Shown piece by piece: positions 1-41,330 of a stretch of 64,000 nt of DNA. Source of the DNA: Elysia chlorotica (taxonomy: Eukaryota > Mollusca > Gastropoda > Plakobranchidae). Location: contig RQTK01000175.1 of the NCBI GenBank assembly GCA_003991915.1, forward strand, positions 29,445-93,444, given 5' to 3'. Within the stretch, counting starts at the first letter, position 1, and each line of letters begins with the position of its first letter. A model generated the notes under the pieces. The model was not told the DNA's origin and made no database searches. It worked only from the letters and a program-made list of their open reading frames with translations. Both the position numbers and the translations under genes were made by a program.

Positions 1-44
<44 letters not shown>
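1..44. repeat. (CT)n microsatellite
   Basis: Nearly pure CT dinucleotide run at the left edge of the window; its true length is unknown because it is cut by the window. Confidence 0.9.
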
Positions 45-47
<3 letters not shown>

Positions 48-400
48 GTCTTCCTCTATCCCCCTCTCTCTATTCCTCTCTTCATATATTATTAATTTAA
101 TATGTTTATAAAAAAAAATAATTAAAAAACATTCACTATTCGAATGTACTCTTAAGGAAGTTTTTTATGCCGAAAAATGTACAAATGAATGCTTATTACA
201 TGCGTCCATGAGTTGCTGGAGAACCAGGAAACGCCTGTAGTGACACCCCTGTCAGGTAATACTGCAGCTGCACCTGTCACTTCACAAAGTTTCGCCTGTC
301 ACACGAAAAACATATCGCTAGCGAAAGGAAATGATTCCAATATGTGTGTTTTTGTCTGAAGGTAGAATACTTCTTCTAGTTTCTGAGTTGATGTGGTTGC

Positions 401-556
401 ATAACGTCCATCATCAGCACTATAAAGTCTATTTTGTGGACGGGCCACAAAACTACGTCTGACAATTTTATGTGTTGCCACACAGGAGACAGTGCAGTGA
501 GATCTGGACTCCTCTCTTAGCTGATCACATTAATTTTACTGACACCAACCCAACCT
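401..556 (-). mobile_element. SINE tail fragment (tRNA-headed family)
   Basis: Reads on the minus strand as the body and tail of the window's dominant SINE: the GTGTCAGTATAATGTGACC-like block, a GTGTGGCAGCACATAAA-like block, then the end resembling GGACGTTAAACC. The tRNA-like head is missing, so the copy is 5' truncated or decayed. Confidence 0.75.
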
Positions 557-899
557 TTTCCTAAAGTATAAACGTTTTTAAACTAAGTGACTAATTACAT
601 GCTTCAAATTTATTACGGCTCTATATTTTTGCCAGAAGAGAGACTTACTCAAATGCCCCATCTTGTTTCTAAAGCACAATCGATATACACACGTGGTTTT
701 AATGATTTCACTGCGCAAAATTTTCAGAAGTTAGAATGAATAACCATGTCCTTACTACATAGTTGACTGAAGCAAGTTAGTGACTACAACATTTTCACTG
801 CTTGAACTTTCTTGTTAATAGTTAAATGAAATGATGCATCTTAATTATGAAAACACAAGTGCTAAATTATGTTAAACATAATTATTTTGGTTAGAATAT

Positions 900-1118
900 G
901 GCGAGACAGGCGCAAGTTGTAGAGCGTTGGTCTCCCAATATTATTGGCAGATTCCTGGTTCGAAACTTATGATCGCTCGCTTTGGTCTGTGTCAGTATAA
1001 TGTAACTGGTTGAGACACGGGTCATGGATCCCCGCGATTTGTGGCAGCACGTAAACCTAGTCTTGTAGCTCGTCCAAAATAAAGCCCATATAGTGCTGAT
1101 ATTTGACGCTAAATAACA
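900..1118 (+). mobile_element. SINE, old copy
   Basis: Head with a degenerate box A and a box-B-like GGTTCGAAAC, then the GTCAGTATAATG block, GTGGCAGCACGTAAA and a decayed tail. It is much more diverged than the copies at 1480 and 3741, so it is an older insertion of the same or a sister family. Confidence 0.7.
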
Positions 1119-1479
1119 AACACACGCACACACATTCACGCACTTTAAATTATAATTAAAGCTCAATCATTTATAAGCAAGTGACTTTAAATTGTACACA
1201 GTTTCTAAATTTGCGGTTTTGCTTTAAAGCTGCCAGACCAAAAATTAAGATAGGCCAATTCACTAATTATTTACTAACGGCCAAAATTGGCTGTATTTTT
1301 AAACTATCCGTCGCAGTTATAGCAGTTAAGACTTTTGTTCCGTGGAGCATGTGAGTTGAACTAAAAATGCTGTCTGGGTACCAACCTGTCCTCATTGTTA
1401 TTAGAATTTAATTGAAGTAGGACACTAGTGACCTTATCATACATAAATCCAAGTAAGTCTGTTCGGCGACTTGGCCTGT

Positions 1480-1727
1480 GGGGCGCGGTGGTCCTGGGGT
1501 AGAACATTGGCTTCCGACGCAAAAGGTCCCGAGTTCAAATTCTGGCTGTTGCGTTCCCTACTAGTTAAGTCGGTGTCAGTATAATGTGACCGGCTGAGAC
1601 AGGAGTCATGGTATCCCCGCCCTGTCTCGTGTGTGGCAGCACATAAAATTGTCAGACGATCGTCTTGGGGCCCGTCCACAATATAGCCTATATAGTGCTG
1701 CTGTTGGACGTTAAACCAACCCAACCC
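1480..1727 (+). mobile_element. SINE, near full length
   Basis: Starts GGGGCGCGGTGGTCC, with box A around GGTAGAACATTGG and box B around GAGTTCAAATTC, followed by the conserved body and ending in GGACGTTAAACCAACCC. The tRNA-like head and shared tail are those of molluscan SINEs. A short GCCTGT occurs on both sides and may be the target-site duplication. Confidence 0.9.
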
Positions 1728-1818
1728 CACCAGCCTGTACTAGAGGGGGCTTCGAGTTGGGTAGGTGTGTAGGTAGTGGAAATGCTCTGTCCATAGAATC
1801 ATATTGTTTTTTTAAACT

Positions 1819-1827
1819 GTTCTCTAT

Positions 1828-1875
<48 letters not shown>

Positions 1876-1932
1876 ATTTCCTTCTCTCCGGGTTTAACGT
1901 CTCCTAGGTTGTCCTGGAGGGTCCTATACGGC
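1819..1932 (-). repeat. Second SINE-like tail family, copy 1, with (AG)n
   Basis: Contains TCTCTATAGAGC, an (AG)n run at about 1837-1873, then TCTCCGGGTTTAACGTCTCC and CTATACGGCGA. The same block recurs at 26398 and 34165. Read on the minus strand it ends GACGTTAAACCCGGAGAG, which resembles the SINE tail, so it is probably a separate SINE family. Confidence 0.6.
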
Positions 1933-2299
1933 GACTGTTCCTAAAACGTAACTTCATTTATCCCTTAATGTAGATGAACGTTGTGGCACCAACAATCACC
2001 TGGCAACCACCTGACAACTCCATCCTTCTCTGTATTCTGTATTCAGCATTTACAAGTGCTTCACCCAGCTTTAATCCTATCCATTCTGTTAAGTTGTCTT
2101 TCTAACTCTTTTTTAGTCTGCCTTGTACCTCATTCACAGGATAAATTAGTAAAACTACAACTACAAGCGGCTAAAAATGTTTGTGCCAAGAGCTGTCGCA
2201 CCAGCCGATATTGCGTATTATGTATAGATAGAAACTCACCCACAGAGCTGTTAGCTCGATCAGACAGCAAAAGATGAATATAATTCAAAAACGTTAGAG

Positions 2300-2560
2300 A
2301 TCGATTCTTTTACAGGCAGGGTCATCGAAATAAACAAGCATTTTCATCCATAACCAAAGTCAGCTACAATATTAAGATATTAGTACGGTTAGGTCAGGTT
2401 ACATTCTAAGAATAGTAGGCTTTTAGGTCAAACGAAAAATACTTACTGAGTATTATTATGTCCTAACTATGATGCTAATTTAAAAATTAATAGATCACTC
2501 TTACCCTTGTTATGCAAAAAGTGTTCACTTTAGTCAATTCACTAACTTTGTTGTTTTTGG
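2300..2560. repeat. Unnamed dispersed repeat, copy 1
   Basis: Shares a string of short blocks (CAGGCAGGGTCA, AATATT, GGTTACATTCTAAG, TAGTAGGCT, AAACGAAAAA, GAGTATTATT, then a CTTAACTA-like block) with 3590-3740 and 42190-42440, in the same order. No coding potential is seen; family unknown. Confidence 0.5.
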
Positions 2561-3107
2561 TAGTCTCGAGAGAGATGAAAGAGAGATCCGGAAACGATTT
2601 TCAACCTACAATTTGGCAGGTCTGTTAACTCAGGCATGGGTCCAATCTTTAGAACTTTACAATGACTGGAAATAACGCGAGATATATTTAATACGACGTG
2701 TCACGAGATTTTTGATCCAGGTTCAAAGTGTTTGAGAGCGTTCCCATCCATTGCAATATATGAGAAACCGAGTTATTGTACCACGAAAACGAAAGCAACA
2801 ACATCAACATAAAAAAACAGCAGCATTAAAAATATATCGCCTAATTGCTTGGTCGGGATATTGCCTCCTGTTGATCATTTCTTTGATCCGTTTTTTGCCC
2901 GACAAAACCATCCAGTTTTTGCCTTATTGCCAACAAACCTTTTTGACAACCGTAAAGTTTAATGTCAGCGAGATGTATTCACAAAATGCAACATTCGACC
3001 GCTTTGAAGATCAAAGACCAGTTTTGTAATTATACTTTACAAGAACATGGAACGTAAAAAACTGATTTTTTTTAGTTGATGTCATCAGTTTAAAAAGCCT
3101 AGTATCA

Positions 3108-3141
3108 AAACAACAACAACAATAATCGCAGTAACAACAAT

Positions 3142-3178
<37 letters not shown>

Positions 3179-3213
3179 GCAACAACAGCAACTACAACAA
3201 CAAAAACTATAAT
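3108..3213. repeat. (CAA)n microsatellite
   Basis: Imperfect CAA/ACA trinucleotide run. Open frames crossing it (poly-Cys or poly-Val) are artefacts of the repeat. Confidence 0.9.
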
Positions 3214-3589
3214 TATATAACAAAGAGAACTAATTGTCGTAAGCTGGCTTGAGTTTGGAACCAAAAGAAAGATAACCGTACACAGCCTACATACACTCAT
3301 TTAAATTGTAGAGTTGCCTCCCTGTCTGTCCTTTCGTTCCAACTCTATATATATGCCCATCTATAGACAAACCGCGTATTATTCTGTTCCTCTGACACTT
3401 GCGTTGTTAAGACGAAAGAAACGGCACTGTGTTCTCTTTAAGGATGCTGATAATACAATCTCGCTATAATAAATATTTGGTGAGTCATTTCAGGTTTCGC
3501 ATTTTTAGCCACACATTGTACATGCATGTGCAAAAATTAACTAATTTGTCCTTGAGTTTTCTTCGAGGGATCCAAAACTAACATGCATG

Positions 3590-4060
3590 ATATATAATAA
3601 ACAAACATTTTGCATTTGGAGCTCAAGTGACCTATATCATTGCAATATTCGGCACATTTCGGACAGTTTACATTCTTAGTTTAGTAGGCTAGTAAACCGA
3701 ACAAATAATAATAATTGAGTATTATTCTGCCTTAACTACTGGGGGGCGCGGTGGCCCAGGGGTAGAACATCGGCTTCCGACGCAAAAGGTCCCGAGTTCG
3801 AACCCTGGCTGTTGCAATCCCTACTGGTTGGGTCGGTGTCAGTATAATGTGACTGGCTGAGACAGGAGTCATGGTATCCCCACCCTGTCTCGTGTGTGGC
3901 AGCACATAAAATTGTCAGACGTCCGTCTTGGGGCCCGTCCACGATATAGCCTATAAGTTGCTGACGTTGGACGTTAAACCCAACCAACCAAACCAAACCA
4001 AACCAAGCCTTAACTACTAATGAACTTTTCATTACAATAGATTCGAGGCATTTGCCTGTT
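3590..4060. repeat. Unnamed dispersed repeat, copy 2, split by a SINE
   Basis: Carries the blocks GGACAGTTTACATTC, TAGTAGGCTAG, AAACCGAAC and GAGTATTATTCTGCC found in the copies at 2300 and 42190. It is interrupted at 3741-4006 by a SINE whose target-site duplication lies inside this repeat. Confidence 0.5.
3741..4006 (+). mobile_element. SINE, full length with 12-bp target-site duplication
   Basis: Complete copy: GC-rich start GGGGGGCGCGGTGG, box A, box B (GAGTTCGAACC), conserved body, GGACGTTAAACC, then an (AACC/AAACC)n tail. It is flanked by identical GCCTTAACTACT at 3729-3740 and 4007-4018, which fixes both ends and shows a fairly young insertion by target-primed reverse transcription. 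Confidence 0.95.
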
Positions 4061-4732
4061 TTTTGGGGTGGTGTCCGTTTTCTGTTCTTTCGCTGTGTTT
4101 TGACCCTCCCCCCTCCCTTTTCTCCATCTTTCCTCTGTAGGTAAAACATGACACCGTTAACATAAGGGCCATCAGCTCAATTGTGAAATGCTTTGATTTA
4201 TGGTTTGGGGTTCGAAATTGCTTTTACCTGAATGATATAATTTGTACTTTGAAGCATTAATATTTGTATTAGTATTTAATTTTGTAAACATGTAAAAAAA
4301 TGATGTAGATATCGCAATTGTGTGTTATGATCAAAAAAGAACGCTTATGTGTTTTTAAATGTATTGCTTAAAAACAATAAAAATCCAAGACTTACCATAA
4401 TATTGTTTTTCTCGACTCTTCTGGGTTAAGCTGAAATCATTTACTGTGTATTTGAGTCCCATCCGCCCTTACATTGGTTTTGAGCAAACAATGAGATTTC
4501 AAGAAATACATGCATATGATAAATGCCATTTGAAAGGAATGATAATATTACACAGAGCAACTTTTAGATCATAATTGTTTTGGTTTTAGGTTTTGTTTTC
4601 TATCAGCCTTACCTTAAATTGCTTTGCCCTAACCTAAAATAATACTTGAGTATCTTCCTCACCTAGCACATTTTGTTTCTTTGGCATTTTGAAAAATACA
4701 TTTCAGTGTCCAAGGTAAATTCCAGATTTTTT

Positions 4733-4863
4733 TTGTCGTTGTTGTTAATTTCGTTATTGTTGTTGCCGTTGTTGTTTCTTTTGTTGTTGTTGCTGTTGTT
4801 GTTATTGTTGTTGTTGTTGTTGTTGTTGCTTTCGTTGTTGTTATCGTTAGTGCTGTTGTTATT
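4733..4863. repeat. (TTG)n microsatellite
   Basis: Imperfect TTG run; the poly-Leu frame across it is not a gene. Confidence 0.9.
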
Positions 4864-4962
4864 TTAATGAAAATTTAATGTTAGACAAGGTTAGCAATGC
4901 ACGTTTCGAGCATATTCTTTAAAATATGAACTTTGGACTGAGCTCCACCAGAGCACGACGCC

Positions 4963-5115
4963 ACCCGTGACATAACTACAGGGTCATTCACCTTGTATTT
5001 GGGTGGTCTCACTTTTACCAAAACAATCATGACCTCATCGGTGGCATAATTACAGGGTCAATCACTTTGTGTCAGGTTGGGCTCCCCTTTACCAAAAAAA
5101 ACATGACCTTATTTC
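4963..5115. repeat. Two-copy tandem repeat, about 75 bp
   Basis: Two diverged units each contain CATAAYTACAGGGTCA, a TTTTACCAAAA block and CATGACCT. An old local duplication without coding content. Confidence 0.6.
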
Positions 5116-5222
5116 TCACAGCCTGTCAAAACAACTTAGATTGTGGTCATGGTGCCGTGGTAGTATCGATCTTGAAACACTTTACCAGATAGTAGGTGAT
5201 TCAGGTTTGTCTTCATTGCGTT

Positions 5223-5310
5223 TACAAGGGTGTTTTTTTTTTTGTTGTTTTTTTTTTTTTGGGGGGGGGGGGCTTTTTTGTTTTGTTTTTGTTTGTGAGG
5301 GGGTATATGT
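5223..5310. repeat. T-run / G-run low complexity
   Basis: Long T tracts followed by about a dozen G and more T-rich sequence. Low complexity only. Confidence 0.8.
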
Positions 5311-5817
5311 TTGTGTGTCTATGTGCTTGTCTTTGCTGTATGCTTAGGTTTTAAGAACCATCGTTTACTGTGCTATTCGTGAAAAAATATACAACAAAAA
5401 AAAAAACACGGCACTTTCATCATGCACGATTTTTACGAAATACATGTGTTTTAGTGTGTTTGTTTTTCAAATTTCTGCTTTTTTCTTCGAACTAAGTACT
5501 CAAGAAAATTTACTAAAAATTCAGCTTAAAAAATTATTTGATTTTTTTGTTGTTGTTTTTTTTCAACGAAAGTCAAATCTGGATTCTTTTCATGCTTTTT
5601 TTTTATTAAATAAAAAAAGTTGGTAGTTAAGGTTTAGCATTTCCTTATAAGCTTCTCTTGGAGTATAACAGCAGGACAAGCCTTTGAGTTTAAATAGGAC
5701 TTGAAGCAGTCCTTAAAGTTATCTGAGTTTTTCTATATGTACGATTCAAAGGACTTGGGTACTATTTTGGGTACCATTTTGTCATGTTGGAGATCGAGTT
5801 TAAGTTTGTCGCTTAGA

Positions 5818-6000
5818 GTTCAAAACCAGCACCATTTATGCTACATTATAGACGGGATTCAAAACTTGTGTACACTCTTACATGCTACCACACAGAGACA
5901 TTTCGGGAATACCACGACTTCAGACTCAGTCGGTCATATTGATTTTATTCGGACAATGATCCAAACAGGGAACGAAATCTGGTGTAAGATTGTTTTTGAC
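5818..6000 (-). mobile_element. SINE, heavily decayed
   Basis: Minus strand keeps CAGCAC, the CTACCACACAGAGACA block and CAGTCGGTCATATTG, which are the tail-to-body markers of the window's SINE. Very diverged and therefore old. Confidence 0.5.
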
Positions 6001-6180
6001 GATTGTGGATTTCGTTCTTTGTTGGGAGTCTTTTAAATGCTTATAATCTCCACCCAACACCCCGCCCCCTTCCTCAAAGCAATCTCCTTATCGACACCAC
6101 CACACCACCCACTTGAATCAGATAGATTCTTCTTCCTCTGACTGTCTTTCTCCGTCTCTTCAATTTTTGTCTTTTTTTTT

Positions 6181-6440
6181 AACTCTCTCTCTCTCTCTCT
6201 CTCTCTTTCTTTCTTTATCTCTTTCCTTTCTTTTCTTTCCCTTTCTCTCGAATCCTCTCTCTCTTTCCCATTTTTTCTGTATATCTCTACCCCTCTCCTT
6301 TTCCCCTCACTCTCTCTCTCTCTCTCTCTCTCTTTCTTTATCTCTTTCTCTCCTCTCTTTCCCTTCCTCTCGAATCCTCTCTTTTTTTCTCAACTTTTTT
6401 TTTTCTGTATATCTTTACCGCTCTCCTTTTTTCCCTCAAT
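6181..6440. repeat. Duplicated CT-rich block, two units of about 130 bp
   Basis: Each unit has (CT)n, TTTCTTTATCTCTTTC, CTCGAATCCTCTCT, TTTTCTGTATATCT and TACCNCTCTCCTTTT. The two units follow each other directly. The long Leu/Ser-rich frame across them is an artefact. Confidence 0.8.
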
Positions 6441-6939
6441 TCCTCTTTAGTTAAATTCGTTCTATCTATCTGCCTCTCCTTTTTCTCTGTGTGTCAGAAC
6501 ACACAAGTGAATGTCACTGCTGCAAACTCCTAGCCATCAGAGACACCCTGTTAAGCTACTACGATGCCAATAATTGCTGGGCCCTGTCTTCGTGTTGTAT
6601 CACAGAGTATCATTACTGTATTTTCCAGAGCAGTAGAGCAAGATCGCGGTCATATATACCTGCTCCGGCACCTAGCATATCATTTGCATAATTATATCTG
6701 ACATAATCTGCGTTTGAAAAAAAAAAAAAAAAAAGAAAAACACGCATCCATGGGTGGTAACAATCCATTCAGACATAAGTATGCAGAGGAAAATAAGGCG
6801 AGAGAGGGGCAAGAAATCAACTAAATTCTTATGCATATTAATATCTATTATTATGAAAAGCGGAACAGGTACTTCTACAGTTACCAGAATAATGACAGTT
6901 ACACAAACATGTGTAATTACAGGAACATAACAATTACAT

Positions 6940-7199
6940 TAACAGTAATAGTTACCGGAACAGGAACACTTTCAATACCATGTACCGGGATACCTGTTCC
7001 GCTGGATGTAGGTACCTGGTGGATCGGTTCTCGGTTACCAATTACAGCTCAGCACTACATTGCAGCAAAACCTGTAGGAATCTATAAGCCAGTGGAAGTA
7101 ATAGGCTTAAGTAATTTTCTCGGTTTGGGGAGCATTGGACAAAGGCTCAGTGCAAGTGGGGAGTATAATAAATCATTATAAGATAAGATAAGATAAGAA
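6940..7199 (+). mobile_element. Possible 3' end of a non-LTR element with (AAGAT)n tail
   Basis: Ends in AGTATAATAAATCATTATAAG followed by an (ATAAG)n run, the arrangement seen at the 3' end of some LINEs, where an AATAAA-like end precedes a short pentamer array. No reverse-transcriptase reading frame is visible, so the call is weak. Confidence 0.3.
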
Positions 7200-7552
7200 A
7201 AAATAATATATTTTAGTGTCCACCAAAGGGTTGAGTACACGTATTGTCATCGCGGTTACATGGGCTACAAAAGGTAGGTAGACAATAATCATTACATGTA
7301 CATGTATTGCAAACATAATAGTGTAAATGTGTAAATTATGGAACATGTAGAATAGAATAATTACAATAGCTTTATATGAGTACCTGTAGATACACCATAG
7401 TTATTTTATATACATACATATCTTATATATAAGAATATTTCGCATAGTGTTGCATTATGGTCACACAATCTTGTAAAGACAGTTATTTTCTCTGTTTTTA
7501 TTGTTACCCTTTTTGCTTTCGCCATATACAGAAATCAGACCGATCCACCTAA

Positions 7553-7638
7553 AGAGGATCAAGGCGGTTTGATCGGCATTCGATCCAGCGATTCCATACT
7601 TATCAGCCTAGTGCTCTACAAATCGAGCTATTTCACCT
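7553..7638 (-). mobile_element. tRNA-like SINE head fossil
   Basis: Minus strand reads as a tRNA-like segment: box A like TAGCTCGATTTGTAGAGC and box B like GGATCGAATGCC. The acceptor stem does not pair convincingly and there is no anticodon arm I would defend, so it is a SINE head rather than a tRNA gene. Confidence 0.4.
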
Positions 7639-7978
7639 TCAGACATAATGTTTTCCTATCTTTTTTAGTATAAGATATGCAAGACAATTATGTTTCTTGC
7701 TATATTAAACACTATTTTTTACAAAAACTTATAGTTAAATTTTTAAAAGGCTCTGAAATTTGAAAAGTAAACTCTGTAAATTATAATTATAGCAATATGG
7801 ACAAGGACAAATCCCCTGTGACTTCATTATTATTGCTCCTTATATATGAGTTTTAACAGCACCAGAATCAAATCCAAAATCAAAAGAAATCCATATCTGG
7901 TATATGAGATACAAACATGATTCCAAGTTGATATAAACGGCGTCGAAAATATAACGTTGATTAAAAATCAGACTTTAC

Positions 7979-8275
7979 CACAACAAAGGTTTACCACTCT
8001 CCCGATAATTTTATTTCATAAAAACAAACAACTTTGTAACAACACAGAATTTTAATTCTACCGATAATCTTTCATAAAAACCAACTTGGTAACTACACAG
8101 GATTGTAATTCTACCGATAAGCTTTCATACAAAAAAAACCACATGCACAACAACGGTTAACCACTTTTCCGATAGTCTTACATAAAAAATAAACCTGTAC
8201 AACAACACAAGTTTAACCCTGTCGCGATAATCTTAGATAAAGAGCCAACTTTGTAACAACGTATGTTTACAACTC
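7979..8275. repeat. Degenerate 52-60 bp satellite, about 5 units
   Basis: Units share the order ACAACA, GGTTTAACC-like, CCGATAATCTT, CATAAAAA, CAACTTTGTAAC. Unit length and sequence vary, so the array is old. Confidence 0.7.
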
Positions 8276-8501
8276 CCCCACACTCTTAATAGCCCTCACA
8301 CTTTTCCTGGCTTGGATCAGGTTGTATGCCTTTTATCTTTTCGTGGAAATGTGTTGTCTAAATTTCAATGGGGGGTATTTAGGACCCAACACTTTGCGAA
8401 TAACCCCCACACAATCCTTGACAAACGGGCGAGTATGTGTGAAATTCATTAAATCCACTCTTATTTTACACGATATTTTCCTTTCCATTAACTGATTTTA
8501 T

Positions 8502-8668
8502 CCTGATTTTTTTTTGTTTTTTTTTTTGTTTTGCTTTGTTTTGTTTGTTTTTTTTGTTTTTTTTTTTGTTTTTTTTTTTTTTTGTTTTTTGTTTTGTTTT
8601 GTTGTTTTTTTTGTTTGTTTTTTTGTTTTTTTTTGTTTGTTTGTTGTTTTTTTTTTGGGGGGGGGGTC
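8502..8668. repeat. T-rich low-complexity tract ending in a G run
   Basis: About 165 bp of T with scattered G and C, ending in ten G. Phe/Cys-rich frames crossing it are not genes. Confidence 0.9.
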
Positions 8669-9592
8669 AGAATTATTCTCAGGTACTCAACTGAGAACCA
8701 TAAGACGCCGGTATCTTTTGAAGTCTAATGTATATGTACTTGTTTGGTTTTGTTTTTTATTTAATAAAATAATATGTGACATCTTAAATACAGCAATCGA
8801 TGCAGCATGGTTGAGTATTGGTATGGACTACTGTAGAACAAGGCAGCTTTACGATGTGAGCGTGGGATTGGATGCAATGCCTTAATACATTTTTGTATGT
8901 CATAATTCTAGAGGAAGGGATTAGATAGTGCGTTTCAACCTTTTATAATCAAAGCAAAACTAATAGTCTTTGGTTGTGCACAAGAGGATGTGAGAGACAG
9001 CGCCGTAAAGGAAATTAGGCCAAAATAGAGAGAGGAGAGGAGTAGGACTTTTATAAAGATGGATTCAATGGAACGGATACATACAATGGACAAAGCATAA
9101 AAAACAGTGTACAATTTTTAAAGGAGCATTGAATTTAAAGTAGTATCAAAATTGAGGAGAAAAAAGGTTTTGAGTTAAATATATTGAATTAACTTACCTC
9201 ATATTATTTTACCTGGAAAAAAATTATTTACATCCCACTGTGGATCGTTTTATAACAGAAGATCGTATTGGTAGCGCGTTTTAAGCCGAAACAAAATTCT
9301 CCTTTTTCTCTAACTTTCCTGAACCCCAATCAGTTTTTAATACTGCTCTTTTTCTTCTTTCGTGCCAGATTTGACGAATCCAGGTGAAAAGGACACCTGA
9401 TTATTTCACAACGCCATAACAAGTTCCCTCTCTCTCCACGTTTCGGAACATTTTTGGCTCAAATGAGTGCGACCACCCATAATTAGTTAGATAAGCTCGA
9501 TTGTTGAATGCATAACAAGCTGCCTTTTAAATTATTGATTAGAGCTAGTCTGGTTTGACACTGGTCTTTGTGTGGGGATTGTTACACTAGCT

Positions 9593-10005
9593 TCTCTGAG
9601 CTACAAGACGGTCACAAGCGTCTCTGAGCTACACGGTGGTCACAAACGTCTCTGAGCTACAAGGCGGTCACAAAAGTCTCTGAGCTACAAGGCGGTCACA
9701 AGCGTCTCTGAGCTACAAGGCGGTCACAAGCGTCTCTGAGCTACAAGGCGGTCACAAGCGTCTCTGAGCTACAAGGCGGTCACAAGCGTCTCTGAGCTAC
9801 AAGGCGGTCACAAGCGTCTCTGAGCTACAAGGCGGTCACAAGCGTCTCTGAGCTACAAGGCGGTCACAAAAGTCTCTGAGCTACAAGGCGCTCACAAGTG
9901 TCTCTGAGTTACAAAATTGCAACAAGCTTCTCCAAGCTAGAAGACTGTCACTAGCGTCTCTGAGCTACAAGGCGGTCACAAGCGTCTCTGAGTTACAAGT
10001 GTGTC
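9593..10005. repeat. 28-bp minisatellite, about 15 units
   Basis: Unit TCTCTGAGCTACAAGG plus CGGTCACAAGCG, spaced exactly 28 bp in the centre, with diverged units at both edges. It ends about 48 bp before the start codon of the cadherin gene, so it sits in the promoter or 5' untranslated region. Units are contiguous, without unique spacers. Confidence 0.95.
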
Positions 10006-10052
10006 CCAAGTCTTGGTGAAGTTCTCAGTCTGCTATCCGAGTGCATTCCATC

Positions 10053-40026
<29,974 letters not shown>

Positions 40027-40450
40027 ACTCTCTTCAAATACATCTGAGTGTCTTACATAATTATGGACAAGAGTATGAACCAAGAGATGACTATACCTTA
40101 AAAAATATAGATGCACGTCTTGCCAAATCTAAGACTTTATGAATATAGGGTCTATAAAAACAAAAACAATTCTCAAACTTCGTTGGAGATTTTATGAGTT
40201 TTTTTACAGCAGGTTTCCGTTTTGCTTCATCGACGTCAGTGTGACTTTCTAAAAGCTAGAGATGCTGTTATGGGAAATACAGTCTTAAACCTCCAACCAG
40301 ATAGCATGTTTTCGAGTTTTGCTGGCCGATTACAGGCAAGGTCTTTGGACAAGGTAGAGACCTTGTTGTGGATGTTTTAACCGGTTTAGCATTAGCTTGT
40401 GTGCTTTTAGATGATTTCTAAATCTCGTTTCTCTGAAGATATCTACAAAC

Positions 40451-40456
40451 AATAAA
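40451..40456 (+). terminator. Candidate polyadenylation signal of the cadherin gene
   Basis: AATAAA about 425 bp after the stop codon, the first canonical hexamer downstream. Use is not proven; another AATAAA lies near 44805. Confidence 0.4.
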
Positions 40457-40867
40457 CCGTGCAATCTGAATTGTTTTTCATCTGAGTGAATGTGTTTTTA
40501 ACTGACCATGGCACATAAAAGATGCAAGTAGGTCCAGGTGAAAAACTTGCTGTCACTATAAAGTTAAAAATCCCTAGATATAAGTGTGATACATTCGTTG
40601 TGTTCTTCAGGATAAAGTGAACATTTTCATCATTCTGGTGGTGGTTTGATCCCGGAACTCTTGGGATTACGAAAACATTACTCTTTAAGATATGGCTATA
40701 GTGGACGTCTTTCGTTGTGATCACTTTTTTAATCCAATATAACTGTTGGATGACATCAGCGACTGGTAACAGAGAAGGCCCACCAAGGCAGGAAGGATCG
40801 CTCAAGACAGAGAGATCTTCAGGCGGATTTTTCGGGAGGCTATGTCAGACACTATGGACAAGCCAGC

Positions 40868-40909
<42 letters not shown>

Positions 40910-41249
40910 GTTTTACGTTGAGATTATCAATTTTTAACTTCATTCAACATTACCAACATAGTCTGTCTCAAAAGTGGTCTGAAATAAGCCTGGTTTGCAA
41001 GTGTTATCTTTTTTTTTTTAGATAAACATGTCACATTATCGCTTTCATTAAACATTTTCTGTCCCATTGTACTGCCTCTCTGTCTCTATTGTTTTGACGG
41101 TTTTGTATTTAATTACATACAAAAAAAAAGAAGAACATGGATTTGTGAAAAGCCCGCTATGTTTTGTTTTTTCTGGCTTTTTGTGTGGAAAAAAGGCCAT
41201 GTTAATCACTTGTTATTTTGATGTTAACTTAAAGAAACAGGGGATGTAG

Positions 41250-41330
41250 AGGCTCAAGTGGTAGAACACTGCGCTTCTATTTGTGAGGTGACTGTTGATC
41301 CCACTATCGGGTAAAAACATTCGTTGATCT
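41250..41330 (+). mobile_element. SINE head fragment
   Basis: GGCTCAAGTGGTAGAACACT (box A) and a box-B-like GTTGATCCCACT; the body is not recognisable. Confidence 0.5.

Larger units (their letters stand above)
1..9592. other. Intergenic region without a supported gene
   Basis: No open frame here shows codon structure or a recognisable family on either strand. Apart from the separately listed SINEs, microsatellites and small tandem arrays, long parts (about 560-890, 1940-2300, 4150-4660, 5350-5800, 7200-7540, 8700-9590) show nothing I can name. The promoter of the downstream cadherin gene presumably lies in its last part. Confidence 0.6.

Noticed and set aside
1480-1560. tRNA-like sequences with box A and box B (also at 3741, 23976, 25766 and 7553)
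   Set aside because: They are SINE heads: each continues into the conserved SINE body, and the cloverleaf stems do not pair well enough for a functional tRNA.
6831-7181. Open frame of 116 residues with Thr/Gly-rich middle
   Set aside because: No family signal. The end of the frame runs into an (ATAAG)n tail, so untranslated retroelement sequence is more likely than a gene.
9593-10005. Regular 28-bp repeats that might suggest a CRISPR array
   Set aside because: Units are directly contiguous with no unique spacers, and the context is an animal gene; it is a minisatellite.
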